DNA of 64,000 nucleotides. Source: Phycomyces nitens. Lineage: Eukaryota > Mucoromycota > Mucoromycetes > Mucorales > Phycomycetaceae. This document shows positions 22,316-33,737 of the stretch, in pieces. The notes under the pieces are model-generated. The model saw only the letters and a program-made list of their open reading frames with translations, had not been told where the DNA came from and did not search any database. The stretch is taken from positions 682,001-746,000 of the forward strand of contig JAHRBC010000008.1 in the NCBI GenBank assembly GCA_022702545.1. The letters run 5' to 3'. Numbering within the stretch: the stretch's first letter is position 1; every line of letters starts with the position of its first letter. The position numbers and the translations under genes are program-made.

Positions 22316-25300
22316 ATGTCCAGCTACTCAAACAATCAAGTCGAATGCAAGTGTGCTATCTGCTCTTCTAATAGCAGAGGCTTTGTCATGGTATCAACTC
22401 AAACATACCGAAGACATATCACCAATGATATTGTAAGAAGCTTTCAAGCTAGAAGTTCTTGTAAGTGTATGCCGTAAATTATTATTTTTTGTCATAATTA
22501 ACCGTTTTCTTTAAAATATATAATCGTATTCTAAAGCTTCTCTGATGGTGAATGAGAATGACATGGAGATTGACATTGAAGTCAATGATGCCGAAGAGAA
22601 TTTTGAATGTAAGTATATAATTTTATTTACACAATATAATAAATTGTAATGACTTGCAAGGATATTCTTTATGTAACAGAATACGAATACTTACCTTTTG
22701 CTCTTGTTATATTATTATTTTTAGTTGAAAGTGAAGATGCCGATGACAATGAGTTGAATGGTTCGGACGATTCTGAAGATGAGGTTGAAGAACTTGAAGG
22801 TTAGTACAAAATAAATAAGCATATACCATATATTAATACGAAAACCAAACAGAGCAATTTGAGACATCAATGCCTGCAGACCCTCTTCATGCCTTTGTTG
22901 CCGCCTTTGCTGCTTTCTTTATCTCAAAGTATGTCGTCAATTCGGGTGGTTCGATCTTGATCAAGTTTCTGAACGAGGTCCTGTCTCACTTTGGCCAATC
23001 CTTCAGTCTTCCATCCAGCTTGAGTGGCCTCAACTCAATGACTGGCATGACATCGTTATCCAAGAGTATCCAGCGTTTTGTGGCATGCGGCGATTGTCAC
23101 AAGACATACTTGGAGTCTGAAGGTGTTCCCCGATGCTGCGATTTCGAGAGGCTCTCTGGAAATACTTGTGGAAGCCAGCTCTTCCAGGCTCCTCCAAAAA
23201 CACGTCCTTGCCTAACAAGGTATATATGTACAGCTCAGTAATCAGTGCACTGTCAATCTTCTTCCGTCGCCCTGGGTTTGAGGAAGCAATCAACCATTGG
23301 AGAGCAAGACAGCAAGTTTCTGGAATGATGTTCGACATCTACGATGGCGCCAAGTGGAGTGAGTTGAAAGATGCCAATGACAGGCAATTTGTGGATCATG
23401 AGCGATCTCTCATGCTCACCATGAACATCGATTGGTTCCAGCCTTTCGATGGGGTCACATACTCTTGCGGAGCCATCTATCTCTCTGTCAATAATCTGCC
23501 GAGGGCCGAACGTTATAAGAAAGAGAACGTTCTTCTTGTTGGTCTGATGCCTGGGCCAAAAGAAGCCAAAACCAGTGAAATCAACCACTACCTCCGTCCC
23601 CTTGTTGCCGAGCTCAAATCCTTGTATGTGGGTGTGGTGATGCCAACGGCGCAGTGTCCTTCTGGTGCATTGGTTCGTGCCGCCCTTCTTCTTGTCGCCT
23701 GTGACATCCCTGCCGCCAGGAAAACATGTGGATTTACGTCCCATGCAAGTACCAATGCATGCCACAAGTGCAATCGCCAGTTCTCTCGCCTCCCAGGAAA
23801 CAGTGGTGTTGACTATTCTGGGTTCGTCTTCTCCGAGTGGGTGGCTCGCACTGATCAAGAGAATCGCCGTGATGCTGTGGCCTGGAAGAACGCGTCCAGT
23901 GAGGTAGAAAGAAAGAGGATGGAAAAGGAGAATGGAGTCCGCTGGTCGGAACTCCATGATCTTGAGTACTTTAATGCAGTGGAATGCACCATAATAGATC
24001 CAATGCATAACCTCTTTCTGGGAACCGCCAAAAGGATGATGGAGAAATGGAGATCGACTGGTCTGATCACAAACAGAGACCTGGCCGCCATGCAGCAAGA
24101 TTCGGAGAAGATGGTCCTCCCTCCTGACTATACACCATTGAGAAAGAAGATTGGCAAGGACTTTCCATTTATGAAGGCGGATGAATGGAAGTCCTGGTGC
24201 TTGGTGTACTCTCCTGTTCTCCTGCGCGGTCGTTTGCCTGATGTCCACCTTGGCAACTGGATATCATTTGTCAATGCCTGTCAGTACCTTGTCAAGCCAA
24301 GCATTTCCGTGGTTGAGCTGGAGGAAGCGCACAGCTCTCTTGAGGCATTTTGCAGACAGTGCCAAGTATTGTATGATGCCCAATTGATTTCGCCGAACAT
24401 GCACCTCCATTTGCATCTTCAAGACACCGTCAGCAATTTTGGGCCGGTTTATGGATACTGGCTGTTTAGCTTTGAGAGATTCAACGGCATTCTCAAGAAT
24501 TTCTCAACAAACCAGAGAGATGGCTTTGAGGCCACATACATGAAGAGGTACCATCAAGACGCGTACAAAGGAGACCTCCTGCGTATACTTGCACCAGTTC
24601 TTGTGCCTTCTCATGCCAGCATCCTTGCTGAGTTCACTGCCACCACTGCCACCACTGCCACCACTGCCACCACTGCCACCATTGCCACCATTGCCACCAC
24701 CATTGCCACGCCATTTGATCTGAACGCATTTCTTGCTGCTGCAGAGACAGACTTTGACATTGTGAAGGGCAACGAGTCATTGCCACCATCTGCGCTTCCT
24801 TTGGCTTTGAAGGAAGAGGTATCGATGAAGGAGAGCGAGTACCAGTACCTTTTGGAGTACTATCGTGAGGTGTATGACAATGAGCAACTTGTTCATTATC
24901 GCCAGGCCAGTCCCTCACAAACCATAGTCAACAACCGCATCCAAAAATTTTCATCGATCAATCTTCTTGGCCAGGTGTATAAAGGAAGTAATGGAACCAT
25001 GCAACGCGGTTCATTCATCCAGGCACTGTTCAAGACAAGCAATGATCAGTATACAAATGCATACACCGGCCAGATTCAGTACCTCTTTGTGAATACTGCC
25101 ACAAACTCATTTGCTGGTCAATCGAGTCGGCATGTGTTTGCATATGTACGTTGGTATAGAGAGGCTAATCTGCAACCCAGGAGTGATGAGGGCGTAGAGG
25201 TGAATGAGCTGGAGTTTGAACCGAGTAGTCTTCAAAATATTCTTCCTGTACATAGGATTTTGTTGTCTGTAGCTATAGGTGAACACATAGGTGATGGAGG

Positions 25301-25349
25301 TCGAGTGATGATGTGTGTTGTTCCCTTGTTACGTAAGATCTATATATAA
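22316..25349 (+). pseudogene. CACTA TNP2-type transposase, D2 copy, single frameshift
   Basis: Model: join(22316..22460,22537..22608,22725..22799,22853..25349), the same exon structure as D1. An A-run at about 23197-23202 is one base shorter than in D1, shifting the frame just after LFQAPPK; the remaining frame is open to 25349 with all hallmark blocks (GLMPGPKEAKTSEINHYLRP, DPMHNLFLGTAKRM). At the D1 stop position this copy retains CGA (23403-23405). A 9-bp tandem repeat (ACTGCCACC-type, about 24636-24710) encoding Ala/Thr repeats is longer here than in D1. Confidence 0.9.
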
Positions 25350-25540
25350 TATTCCAAAATAAATTAACGTCAATAAAGACTTACAATTAAATATCATTAA
25401 ATATTTCTATATTCTTTAATGTATATTTCACATACAGTATAACTTTGATTATTTTATATATTTGCCTGTAATGCATCCATCAAAAAGTGCATACGTATAC
25501 AAGAAGCTATTAAATTCTTAGTTAAAATTTTTTTATTTAT

Positions 25541-26798
25541 TTATTCAGTAGAAATACACCATTCTGGTAACGTGACTGACATATGCTGAGAGACACTCAT
25601 TTCCTTTACAAAACGAACACGCTTCAATAAGCTGTTGGATTTCTTTTGCAACCTTTTGACAGACAATTTGTCAACCACATCGATAAACTCTTGGAGCTAT
25701 TTTTTAAACAAATGTTAGTTAGTGAACTTAAAGCTAATATAAATTTTAATTATATAGTACATTACCTTATCACTTCTCCAACTGGGACGGTGTGCCCGAA
25801 CTTCATTCTCAGTGTCAGATTCATCGTCAGACATCACCTCTAATACAAGAACATTGCTGCAATCCAAGCCTCACATCAATCTTGTAATCTCCTCGGTGTA
25901 TTTCTGATACGTAACAGTGCGACGTTTGAGAAGCTAGACATAAATACTATATTAGAATATATAATAAAACATTGGCCTATTTATTTTTATTCTTACAGAG
26001 ATCTTTCGATTGCGTCTTCGTGATGTTCTTTGCCGAGCTACAATCTTATCAGGTGATGTTTTGTAATGTCGAACCTGGTTCCTGTAGTGATTCTTCACTA
26101 TTCTTGCAATATCATTGGTTGAAACACCAATTGCACTTTGCTGTTGTCGCAAGTACGAAATCACGGCCATTGCAAGGGCTTGATTATAGCCTTCCTTGAA
26201 GGTGCCATTAGTTGACCATCCTGGCTTCTCATTGTTCTCGGCAACTTTTAATGGATCTGTGTCCGTGAGGTTTGGGTTCTTCATGTATTTATTGAGTGCA
26301 TGCTAATATATGTCTGTTAGATATATTGGTAATTATATTTACTATCATTGATTTACTTACAGAGATGCCGACGTGCCGTTTTCCAGGAGTATACCCTTCC
26401 TCCATCAAAGACGAAAAGCTTGCTTTTATCGCAGAATCTGCCTCAGAAATTCCATTCTCGGTGGACTTGCTGAGCTTGTCCTGGGCAGCCATGATCTCTT
26501 TGATCATTTTCTTGAGATAAATATTAATCTCGTTGGTGAGATTAATACCATTTTCTACACCACTCATTCTCTTTGACATCTCAGCCATTTCTTTTGCCAG
26601 TGTTACAAAGTTTCCATTGTTGGCAGTCAACAGAGCAAACATTCTCTCAGTCGCATCCATATCTTGAGGAATGCTTGGTGCCATGACTGTAGTGGTGTCT
26701 GACATTTGTACATCTTCAGTGGCAGCTAATGCACTGCGTGCAACGGCGTTAAGTCTTGGGTTGCGCTGACGGGGAGGAGGAGGAATACGATTGTTCAT
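25541..26798 (-). pseudogene. CACTA accessory protein, D2 copy, single nonsense mutation
   Basis: Model by homology to D1: complement(join(25541..25696,25766..25933,25997..26302,26361..26798)). Exon sizes (438, 306, 168, 156) equal those in D1. Codon CGA of D1 (11573-11575) is TGA here (25873-25871), truncating the protein in exon 3. Other differences are few (for example T to M, L to F and L to S changes). Confidence 0.8.
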
Positions 26799-29700
26799 GT
26801 TCTATCAATAAATAATTATTAATATATTTTGACAATTGGAATATGGCTAGTATACTTGCAAGTAAAGAGGTTGACTGAAAATAATGAATCGTCTTGTAGT
26901 TTTATTGTTATTTAACAGCTTTGTGTACACTCTTGTTCTATATCTAGACATCTTTTTCAACCTAATAAACTATAAATCACAAAGATATGAAAATGACGGC
27001 AGCCATATTCTTTTGGATTATCATTTTTATTGCCCGCATTTTATCAGGGTCAAACAGCCTTTTAATACAAAGTATTTATTTTTCCTTTTTATTTTTTATA
27101 TTCTTTTGTGCCTAAATATTACCGCAAAATACTCTGGTAATTAATTCTTTTCTTTCTCTTGTAAATATTTTTTTTACTCAATATATTTTATTATTCATAG
27201 GTAAATGCTTATAAATATATAATGGGGTCTCTCTATTGCACTTGGCTGTATATCCAAAGGTAAGATCATATTATGCTAAAGCTCTTCTTTATTAACTAAA
27301 TCACTCTTTTGTATGTAGCCGCAAATTCTATTTTTCTATCCATCTCAATATAATATTCTGGTAAACCTTTTATATTATAAATATGTTCTCTTTAATAACA
27401 TCTATCACAGACATCTTACTATGCTCTTCTATGGATTCCCGATTGAAATTATCTGGCCATTCCAACGACTATATCTTGTAAGTGAACCAATATTTTAGTA
27501 TTATATATTGCCTATCTACAAATATTAACATATATCTATTAGACAATGATCATTTTTTGACATATTACAGAGAGTCTATCAAATATTCTGTTTATTATAT
27601 TAAAAATGTAAGTATAAGAATGAATGATTTATATAAAAATAATTTACTAACAATCTTCTCTTTTACTTTAGACAGTATTGGCTTTCTCTCAGCTAGGTAA
27701 GTATCCTGGCTCTATTAAGAACCAGTTGATGGTGCCGACCAAGAAATATCGATTGGTAGAATAGATATACCAAAGAAATAATCTAGAGACTAGAATATAT
27801 AGCGCAAATGTATTTTTTTATCAAATAAAACGAAAAATAAAAATTTTCAGAATCTATTGCTCCAAAAAAAAACAACAAACCAGGGAGGCTTGTTTGCATA
27901 GAATAACTACAATTACCTTGCCATAGTCTACAATCATCCTTGATGGACTGTTAAAACATACTATAAAACCCACTATAAAATATAATGAAAGATAAAACTG
28001 GTTGTTTGTAAGTGGCCAATCTCCCCTGACACAAACTGTCTGTGTATCGTAAAATACAATGCAAAAAAGGGTAGATCGACTAGGAATATATTGTGGCTAC
28101 AATGTATATTTAAGTTTTGCGCTGTTTGAGGGCATTTCAATATTCTACATTGGATTCTTGTACACCAGTAGGTAGGATGATTCAGTTCACCCCCATATCT
28201 TTTTAGTCTACTACGGATCACGATTATATATTACCAAAAGCATAGTAAAACTATACAATTAAGTAACTTATTTTATAAGTTTTATCTACATAATACCCTT
28301 AGACTTTTGTAGTGCTAGGAACCAGTTGGTGTGCTAGCCATGACCCTGTAATCTTATCCTGGAAAAGCCACTCTGTCTCATTTACACCTGTCCGCCCAAC
28401 ATACTCTTCAAGCTCTTGTCAAACCCTAGTCTCCGTACAATCAATCAAAAAACCAAATTACTTAAAAAGATTATCTTCTATACCCCTTCCTCCAGCTCCA
28501 TCACCCACAGTTTCCGTATCTCCCGCCTCCGTTCCTCCTGCCCCCATGTCTTCCGTCTCGGTGTCTCCCATTTCTGTGTCTCCTGTTTCTGTGTCTCCGG
28601 TTCCCATGTCTCCCGTCTCCGTGTCCCCCGTCTCCGTGTCTTCAAGTCCAGTCCCTTCCGTCCCCATTTCTAAGATTCCTTCGAAATACTGCGATCTGTC
28701 AGCCGTCTTCAGTAAAGCAAAAGCCGACATACTACCCGAACACCGCAAGTATGATATCGAGATCCAACTGCAAAAAGATGCCCAACCTCCTTGGGGCCCA
28801 ATATACAATCTCGGCGAACCTGAACTCAAAGCATTACGCGAGTATTTAGACGAAAACCTAGCCAAGGGGTTTATTCGCCACTCAAAGTCTCCTGCTGGTG
28901 CCCCAATCCTATTTGTGAAAAAAAAGGATGGATCTCTTTGCCTGTGTTCAGATTACCGAGGTCTTAACAAAGTAACAGTAAAAAACCGGTATCCCCTCCC
29001 ATTGATCAATGAGTTACTTGACCGTCTTGGTAACACAAAGGTCTTCTCAAAGATTGACCTTCGTGGAGCCTATAACCTCGTCCGAGTTAAACCTGGTGAT
29101 GAATGGAAAACTGCATTCTGAACTCGTTATGGTCACTTTGAATACACTGTCATGCCTTTTGGACTGTGCAATGCCCCTGCGACATTCCAACACATGATGA
29201 ATGATGTATTCCGGGACATGCTCGATGACTTTGTAGTAGTTTACCTTGACGATATTCTCATCTTCTCTGCCAACCAAACCGATCATGATATCCATGTCCG
29301 CAAAGTCCTCCAGCGCCTTCTTGACCATGGCCTGTATGCAAAACTCGAGAAATGCGCATTTGACCAACCACAAGTGGAATTCCTTGGCTATGAGATATCA
29401 GCAGCTGGGGTATCCATGGATCCAGCCAAAGTAAAAACAATTCAAGACTGGAAAACACCTGATTCTGTCCATGCTCTACAGGTTTTCCTTGGATTTGCTA
29501 ACTACTATCGAAGGTTTATTAAAGGATTCTCCAAAGTGGTGCTCCCAATGACCAAGCTCCTGTCAAAGAAGATACCATTTAGTTGGTCTCCAGAAGCCCA
29601 GAACTCCTTTGAATTCCTAAAGTTGCAATTTTGCTCGGCGCCCATCCTGGTCCATGCTGATTTCTCCTGTCCATTTATCTTAGAAACCGATGCCTCGGAT

Positions 29701-31593
29701 TTTGCAGTTGGTGCTGTCCTCTCCCAAGTTGACTCTGACAATGTGTTGCATCCAATTGCATTCTTCTCCCGTAAACTGCTTCCTGCGGAAATCAATTATG
29801 AAATATATGACAAGGAAATGCTGGCAATCATGGATGCTTTTGAAGTCTGGCGCCATCACTTGATCGGGGCTCAACACAAGGTCACTGTCTATACCGATCA
29901 CAAGAACTTGGAGTATTTCACTACTACCCGCCGACTTAACCGCCGTCAAGTTCGTTGGTCCCTCTTTTTGGCTGATTTTGATTTTGAAATTGTATACCGT
30001 CCTGGACACATGCAAGGGAAACCTGATGCACTGTCCCGCCGCCCGGAATTCCAGCCTAAAGGAGGAGATGAAGTATACAAGGTCCAGAACCAAGTACTGT
30101 TAAAGCCTAGCCAATTTATCATTGGTGCTTTAACCACTCGCAGTCAAGTCAAATCCCTAGTCCAAAGCATTCAACAAGCTACCAAATCAGACACCACCGC
30201 CCAAGAACTCATCCAGAACCTCGACTCAGACCCAAGTCTATCCTCAAGCAATGGAATATTATATAAAGACAAGCAAATATATGTGCCAGAGGGTGATTGC
30301 CGACTTCAAGTTCTCAAAGCTCGCCACGATGCTTTACTCGCTGGTCATTTTGGTATTGCTCGAACCCATGATCTGGTGGCTAGAGCATATTGGTGGCCTG
30401 GATTACGCAAATATGTCAAGGACTACATCGCTACCTGTGAAACATGTTCAAGAAGCAAGACCTCCCGGCACCCAAAACATGGACATCTGGTGCCACTCTC
30501 CGTACCACAACAGCCTTGGACAGCAGTATCCATAGATTTTATCACCGATCTCCCTGAATCTGGTTCCTTTGACAGTATAATGGTAATCGTAGACTGCCTA
30601 TCGAAGATGGCTCACTTTGTCCCGTGCAATAAGACTATCACTGCTGCAGAATCCGTAGACTTGTTCATAGCAAATGTGGTCCGATTACATGGTGTACCCC
30701 TGGATATTGTATCTGATCGTGGCCCTCAGTTTGTATCCCGATTCTGGCGATCCTTTCACAAGACCCTTGGGACCTCTACTTCATTGTCCAGTGCTTTCCA
30801 CCCAGAATCTGATGGCCAAACAGAGCGAATGAACCAGATCCTAGAGCAGCATTTAAGATGCTATACCAACTATGCCCAGAATGATTGGAGTACACTCTTG
30901 CCAATTGCAGAATTCGCGTACAACAATTCAACCCACTCAGCCACCAAGTATTCTCCGTTTCTCGCAAATTATGGTTTCCACCCAAGGTTGGATCTTAGTC
31001 AGATCAAAGAAGACACAATCCCAATGGTTCAAGATAAAGTACTGACTATGAAGAAGACATTCGAAGATCTCCAAGCCAATATGAAGCAAGCTCAACAAGA
31101 ATACTCAAGACATGCCAACAAGCGTCGAAAAGACATTCCTGTCCTGCTCCCTGGCTCTGAAGTCTGGTTATCCAGTTCCAACATTCGCACAGCTCGCCCC
31201 AGCAAGAAACTGGATTACAAGCGAATTGGACCATTCAAGGTTATGGAACAGATCAACTCAGTGGCATACCGTATAAAGCTTCCCCCAACCATGAAGATCC
31301 ACAATGTATTCCATGTGTCCCTTCTAGAACCCGTAACCAAGAATACTCTATCTGCAAGACACCAAGCCCCACCACCGCCAGTAATTGTGGATAACGAACA
31401 AGAATATGAAGTGCAAGAGATTTTGGCCAAACGATTACACCGTAACAAGATCCAGTACTTGGTCGAGTGGAAAGGTTATGGACCAGAAGAACGGACCTGG
31501 GAACCCCTTGATCATTTGCAAAATGCTCCAGCTAAAGTCAACGACTTTGAGACCAGGACGAGCTCTCCAAGACCCCCCTTGAGGAGGAGGTGA

Positions 31594-31892
31594 TGTAAGG
31601 AACCAAGCTCATTGGTTACTGAGTCGAACCAATTCCAATCGTTAAAACACAATACCAATCAGAACGCATTCCGCTGTGTAGCTAGACGAACCATTAGGAA
31701 CTCAGTTTCCTCTTCTTATTATATCTTAGTACAACCTATACTATAATTATATCTCTTAGACACCTAGTTAGAAAAACATATAAATACCCATTGCGCTTGA
31801 TCCCTAGAAGATCAAGCGAACAACACGTTAAATAAAGGAACTTCTTCTTCTCTTCTCTTGTCTGTTCTTCCTGCCTAGTCCCGTTCCTGACA
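31594..31892 (+). repeat. 3' LTR of chromovirus C
   Basis: 299 bp, identical by eye to the 5' LTR. Directly preceded by purine tract GAGGAGGAGGTGA (31581-31593), the likely polypurine tract, which is also coding for the last pol codons. Confidence 0.92.
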
Positions 31893-32040
31893 CTCTGAAG
31901 AGCAGTGATATTTTGCCCGGTTACATTTTGGGAATATACTGTTGAGTTTCGTTAGTCATTTTCTTTATCTTTATTATCGTTTTATTATTTGCCGTCGTTC
32001 GTCACTATACACAACCATATACACACATCACGCGTCAAAT

Positions 32041-32058
32041 TGGAGGTCGTGCCGAGGA
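32041..32058 (+). other. Putative tRNA primer-binding site of gypsy A
   Basis: TGGAGGTCGTGCCGAGG begins 3 nt after the left LTR end. It starts with TGG, so it could pair with a tRNA 3' end ending CCA; the tRNA is not identified. Confidence 0.55.
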
Positions 32059-32107
32059 TTCTATATCTTTTATTTAAAATATTCAACTCTAAACCGTGCT
32101 GTGCAAG

Positions 32108-33286
32108 ATGCCCCCTAGTCAGACAACAACTCCTACGCCCGAGCATAAGTCCAACATCTCGAAGTACCTCTCAGCTCCTGAGATTTTCGTGGGAGGACCC
32201 AACGCTGAGGCCCTTTCTTGGTTACAACACATGGAGCGGCTCAAGCGAGGTGTCGGAATGAGCGATGAGGAGGCAATCCTGGTGGCCGCGACGCATTTCC
32301 GGGGAACAGCTGCGAAGTGGTGGGCGATCCACGAGGAGGAGATTGTTACGTGGGAGAAGTTCGTCGAGGAGTTTAAGAAACAGTTTGCCGCAAGGCATAT
32401 GGAGGACATCTGGTGGAACGAGATTGAGCAGATCCGCCAGGGTCAAGGACAGAGTGTCGGCGACGTCGCTCTGAGATTGCAGGAGTTGTTTGGCCTGGTT
32501 GCGCTCTCCAATGAGTCGCAAAAGGTCAGAATTTTGTTGAAGGCGCTGAGAGAAGAGGTGGCGTACGAGGTGGAGAAGATGGGTGTGCCGCGTTCGTGGA
32601 ACGATCTGGTGAACATGGCGACGAAGGTGGAAACCGTCGAGGAGAAGTACCGTCGTTCTGGTGCTCGTTCTGGTCCCGAGTTTGGGAATCTCTCTGTCTC
32701 TGGTTCTTTGGCGAAGAACAGTTTTGTGGAGGATGCGTTGTTGGAGCTGATAAAGGAGTTTAAGACCATGAAGATCCACTTGGTGGACACCCATGCGTCT
32801 GGGTTCGGTGGTCCGGGCTTTGCTGGTCCGTCCACCTATGGTGGTTCTGGTTTTGCTGGTCCGTCCGGTTATGGTGGTCCTGGTTTTGCTGGTCCGTCCG
32901 GTTATGGTGGTCCTGGTTTTTCTGGTCCGTCCGGCTATGGTGGCGCTGGTCCTTCTGGTCCGTCCGGTTTTGGTGGCTCTGGTCCTTCTGGTCCGTCTGG
33001 TTTTGGTGGTTCTGGTGGTTCTGGTCCGTCTGGTTTTGGTGGCTCTGGTCCTTCTGGTCCATCTGGTTTTGGTGGTTCTCGTGGTTCTGGTACTGGTCCG
33101 TCCGGTTATGGTGGTCCTGGTCCGTCCGGACAGTCTGGTGTTGGTGGTGGTGCTTCTGGTTCTGCTCCTTCTGGTCCTCGAGTTGTTACATGCTTCTGGT
33201 GTAACGAAGAGGGACACATCAAGCCAAATTGTCCCAAGAGAGCCAATAAGGAAGCTGAGTCGGGAAAAGGCAAAGGGCATCAGTAA
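32108..33286 (+). CDS. Gag of gypsy A with Gly/Pro/Ser/Tyr repeat tail
   Basis: 392 aa from the first ATG. A Gag capsid domain occupies about 30-190 (FVGGPNAEALSWLQHM, FRGTAAKWWAIHEEEIVTWE, EFKKQFA). From about residue 230 to 355 is a tandem low-complexity tract of units like GFAGPSGYGGP and GPSGFGGSGPS. A CCHC knuckle CFWCNEEGHIKPNC is at about 365-378, then a basic tail. The tract resembles disordered Gly/Tyr-rich RNA-binding segments; its role is inference. The gene composition (G-rich codons) differs from element C. Confidence 0.9.
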   Translation: MPPSQTTTPTPEHKSNISKYLSAPEIFVGGPNAEALSWLQHMERLKRGVGMSDEEAILVAATHFRGTAAKWWAIHEEEIVTWEKFVEEFKKQFAARHMEDIWWNEIEQIRQGQGQSVGDVALRLQELFGLVALSNESQKVRILLKALREEVAYEVEKMGVPRSWNDLVNMATKVETVEEKYRRSGARSGPEFGNLSVSGSLAKNSFVEDALLELIKEFKTMKIHLVDTHASGFGGPGFAGPSTYGGSGFAGPSGYGGPGFAGPSGYGGPGFSGPSGYGGAGPSGPSGFGGSGPSGPSGFGGSGGSGPSGFGGSGPSGPSGFGGSRGSGTGPSGYGGPGPSGQSGVGGGASGSAPSGPRVVTCFWCNEEGHIKPNCPKRANKEAESGKGKGHQ

Positions 33287-33737
33287 GTTTTGCTGATGCC
33301 CGCAATCAAACTTACCCCCCACCCCCACAAGACGACGCCGAGGTTAACATGGTAGAGAGCATGCCCGTATATGCAGCAGAGCATGTCAAGGTCGGAGAAC
33401 CTTCAACTCCCAGGAAGCCCTACGCCAGGAGTGTGGTATACACACCACATTTGAGTGAAATACAAACTCCACAACCGATATCTGGTTCCTCTTTGCTAAT
33501 GACCATGGCAAGATAACATCCCAGGAGCAGTTACACACCAGGCACACGTACACTTCACACTACTACAGTGATAACCGACCATTACACAATAGAGATTAAT
33601 AGAACAAGGGAACTAGAATAATAACTATATAAACCACCATAATATTCTTTCTTCAATAAATAACACTCTCACAGTATCTATAAGTTCCCCAAAAACCCTT
33701 AATTACCACAAGGAGAAAAGGAAAGGCACCGGAGACC
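33287..33737 (+). other. Gag-pol spacer of gypsy A with LTR-core-like promoter module
   Basis: 450 bp without a continuous frame joining gag and pol. ACTATATAAACC at about 33627 followed about 20 nt later by TCAATAAATAACA mirrors the TATA plus TTTCAATCAATAAA core in LTRs A (near 19935-19965) and B (near 18931-18960). It may be an LTR remnant or an internal promoter for pol. Confidence 0.5.

Larger units (their letters stand above)
21731..28314 (+). mobile_element. CACTA (CMC/EnSpm) DNA transposon, copy D2
   Basis: 6584 bp, CACTACAAAA termini, 3-bp target-site duplication CTA (21728-21730 and 28315-28317), splitting the protease region of chromovirus C. Its orientation is opposite to D1: transposase on plus, accessory gene on minus. 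Near-identity to D1 indicates recent activity. Confidence 0.93.
21386..31593 (+). pseudogene. Pol of chromovirus C (PR-RT-RNaseH-INT-chromodomain), broken
   Basis: Segments are 21386-21730 and 28315-31593, continuous in frame across the D2 insertion once one copy of the CTA duplication is removed. Aspartic protease ALVDSGAHSSFIS is at about 21496-21534. A Ser/Pro/Val repeat linker (about 28510-28670) leads to RT ([43 protein letters not shown]), RNase H (ETDASDFAVGAVLSQ) and an integrase zinc finger (H-H-C-C with CETC). The integrase core has SIDF, VSDRGPQF and DGQTERMNQ, followed by a chromodomain (EYEVQEILAKR, YLVEWKGYGPEERTWEP). One premature TGA lies at 29119-29121. The stop codon TGA at 31591-31593 abuts the 3' LTR. 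Confidence 0.93.
20023..31892 (+). mobile_element. Ty3/gypsy chromovirus C, nested in the left LTR of A
   Basis: Two 299-bp LTRs (20023-20321 and 31594-31892), from TGTAAGGAACC to GTTCCTGACA, that I read as identical, with a 5-bp target-site duplication CTCTG (20018-20022 and 31893-31897). It has gag, then PR-RT-RH-INT with a C-terminal chromodomain. Disabled by CACTA copy D2 in the protease region and by one stop in RT. Confidence 0.94.

Noticed and set aside
32222..33328. 368-codon minus-strand Arg/Thr-rich frame opposite gag A
   Set aside because: Antisense of the Gly/Pro/Ser repeat tract; composition is explained by the sense gene.
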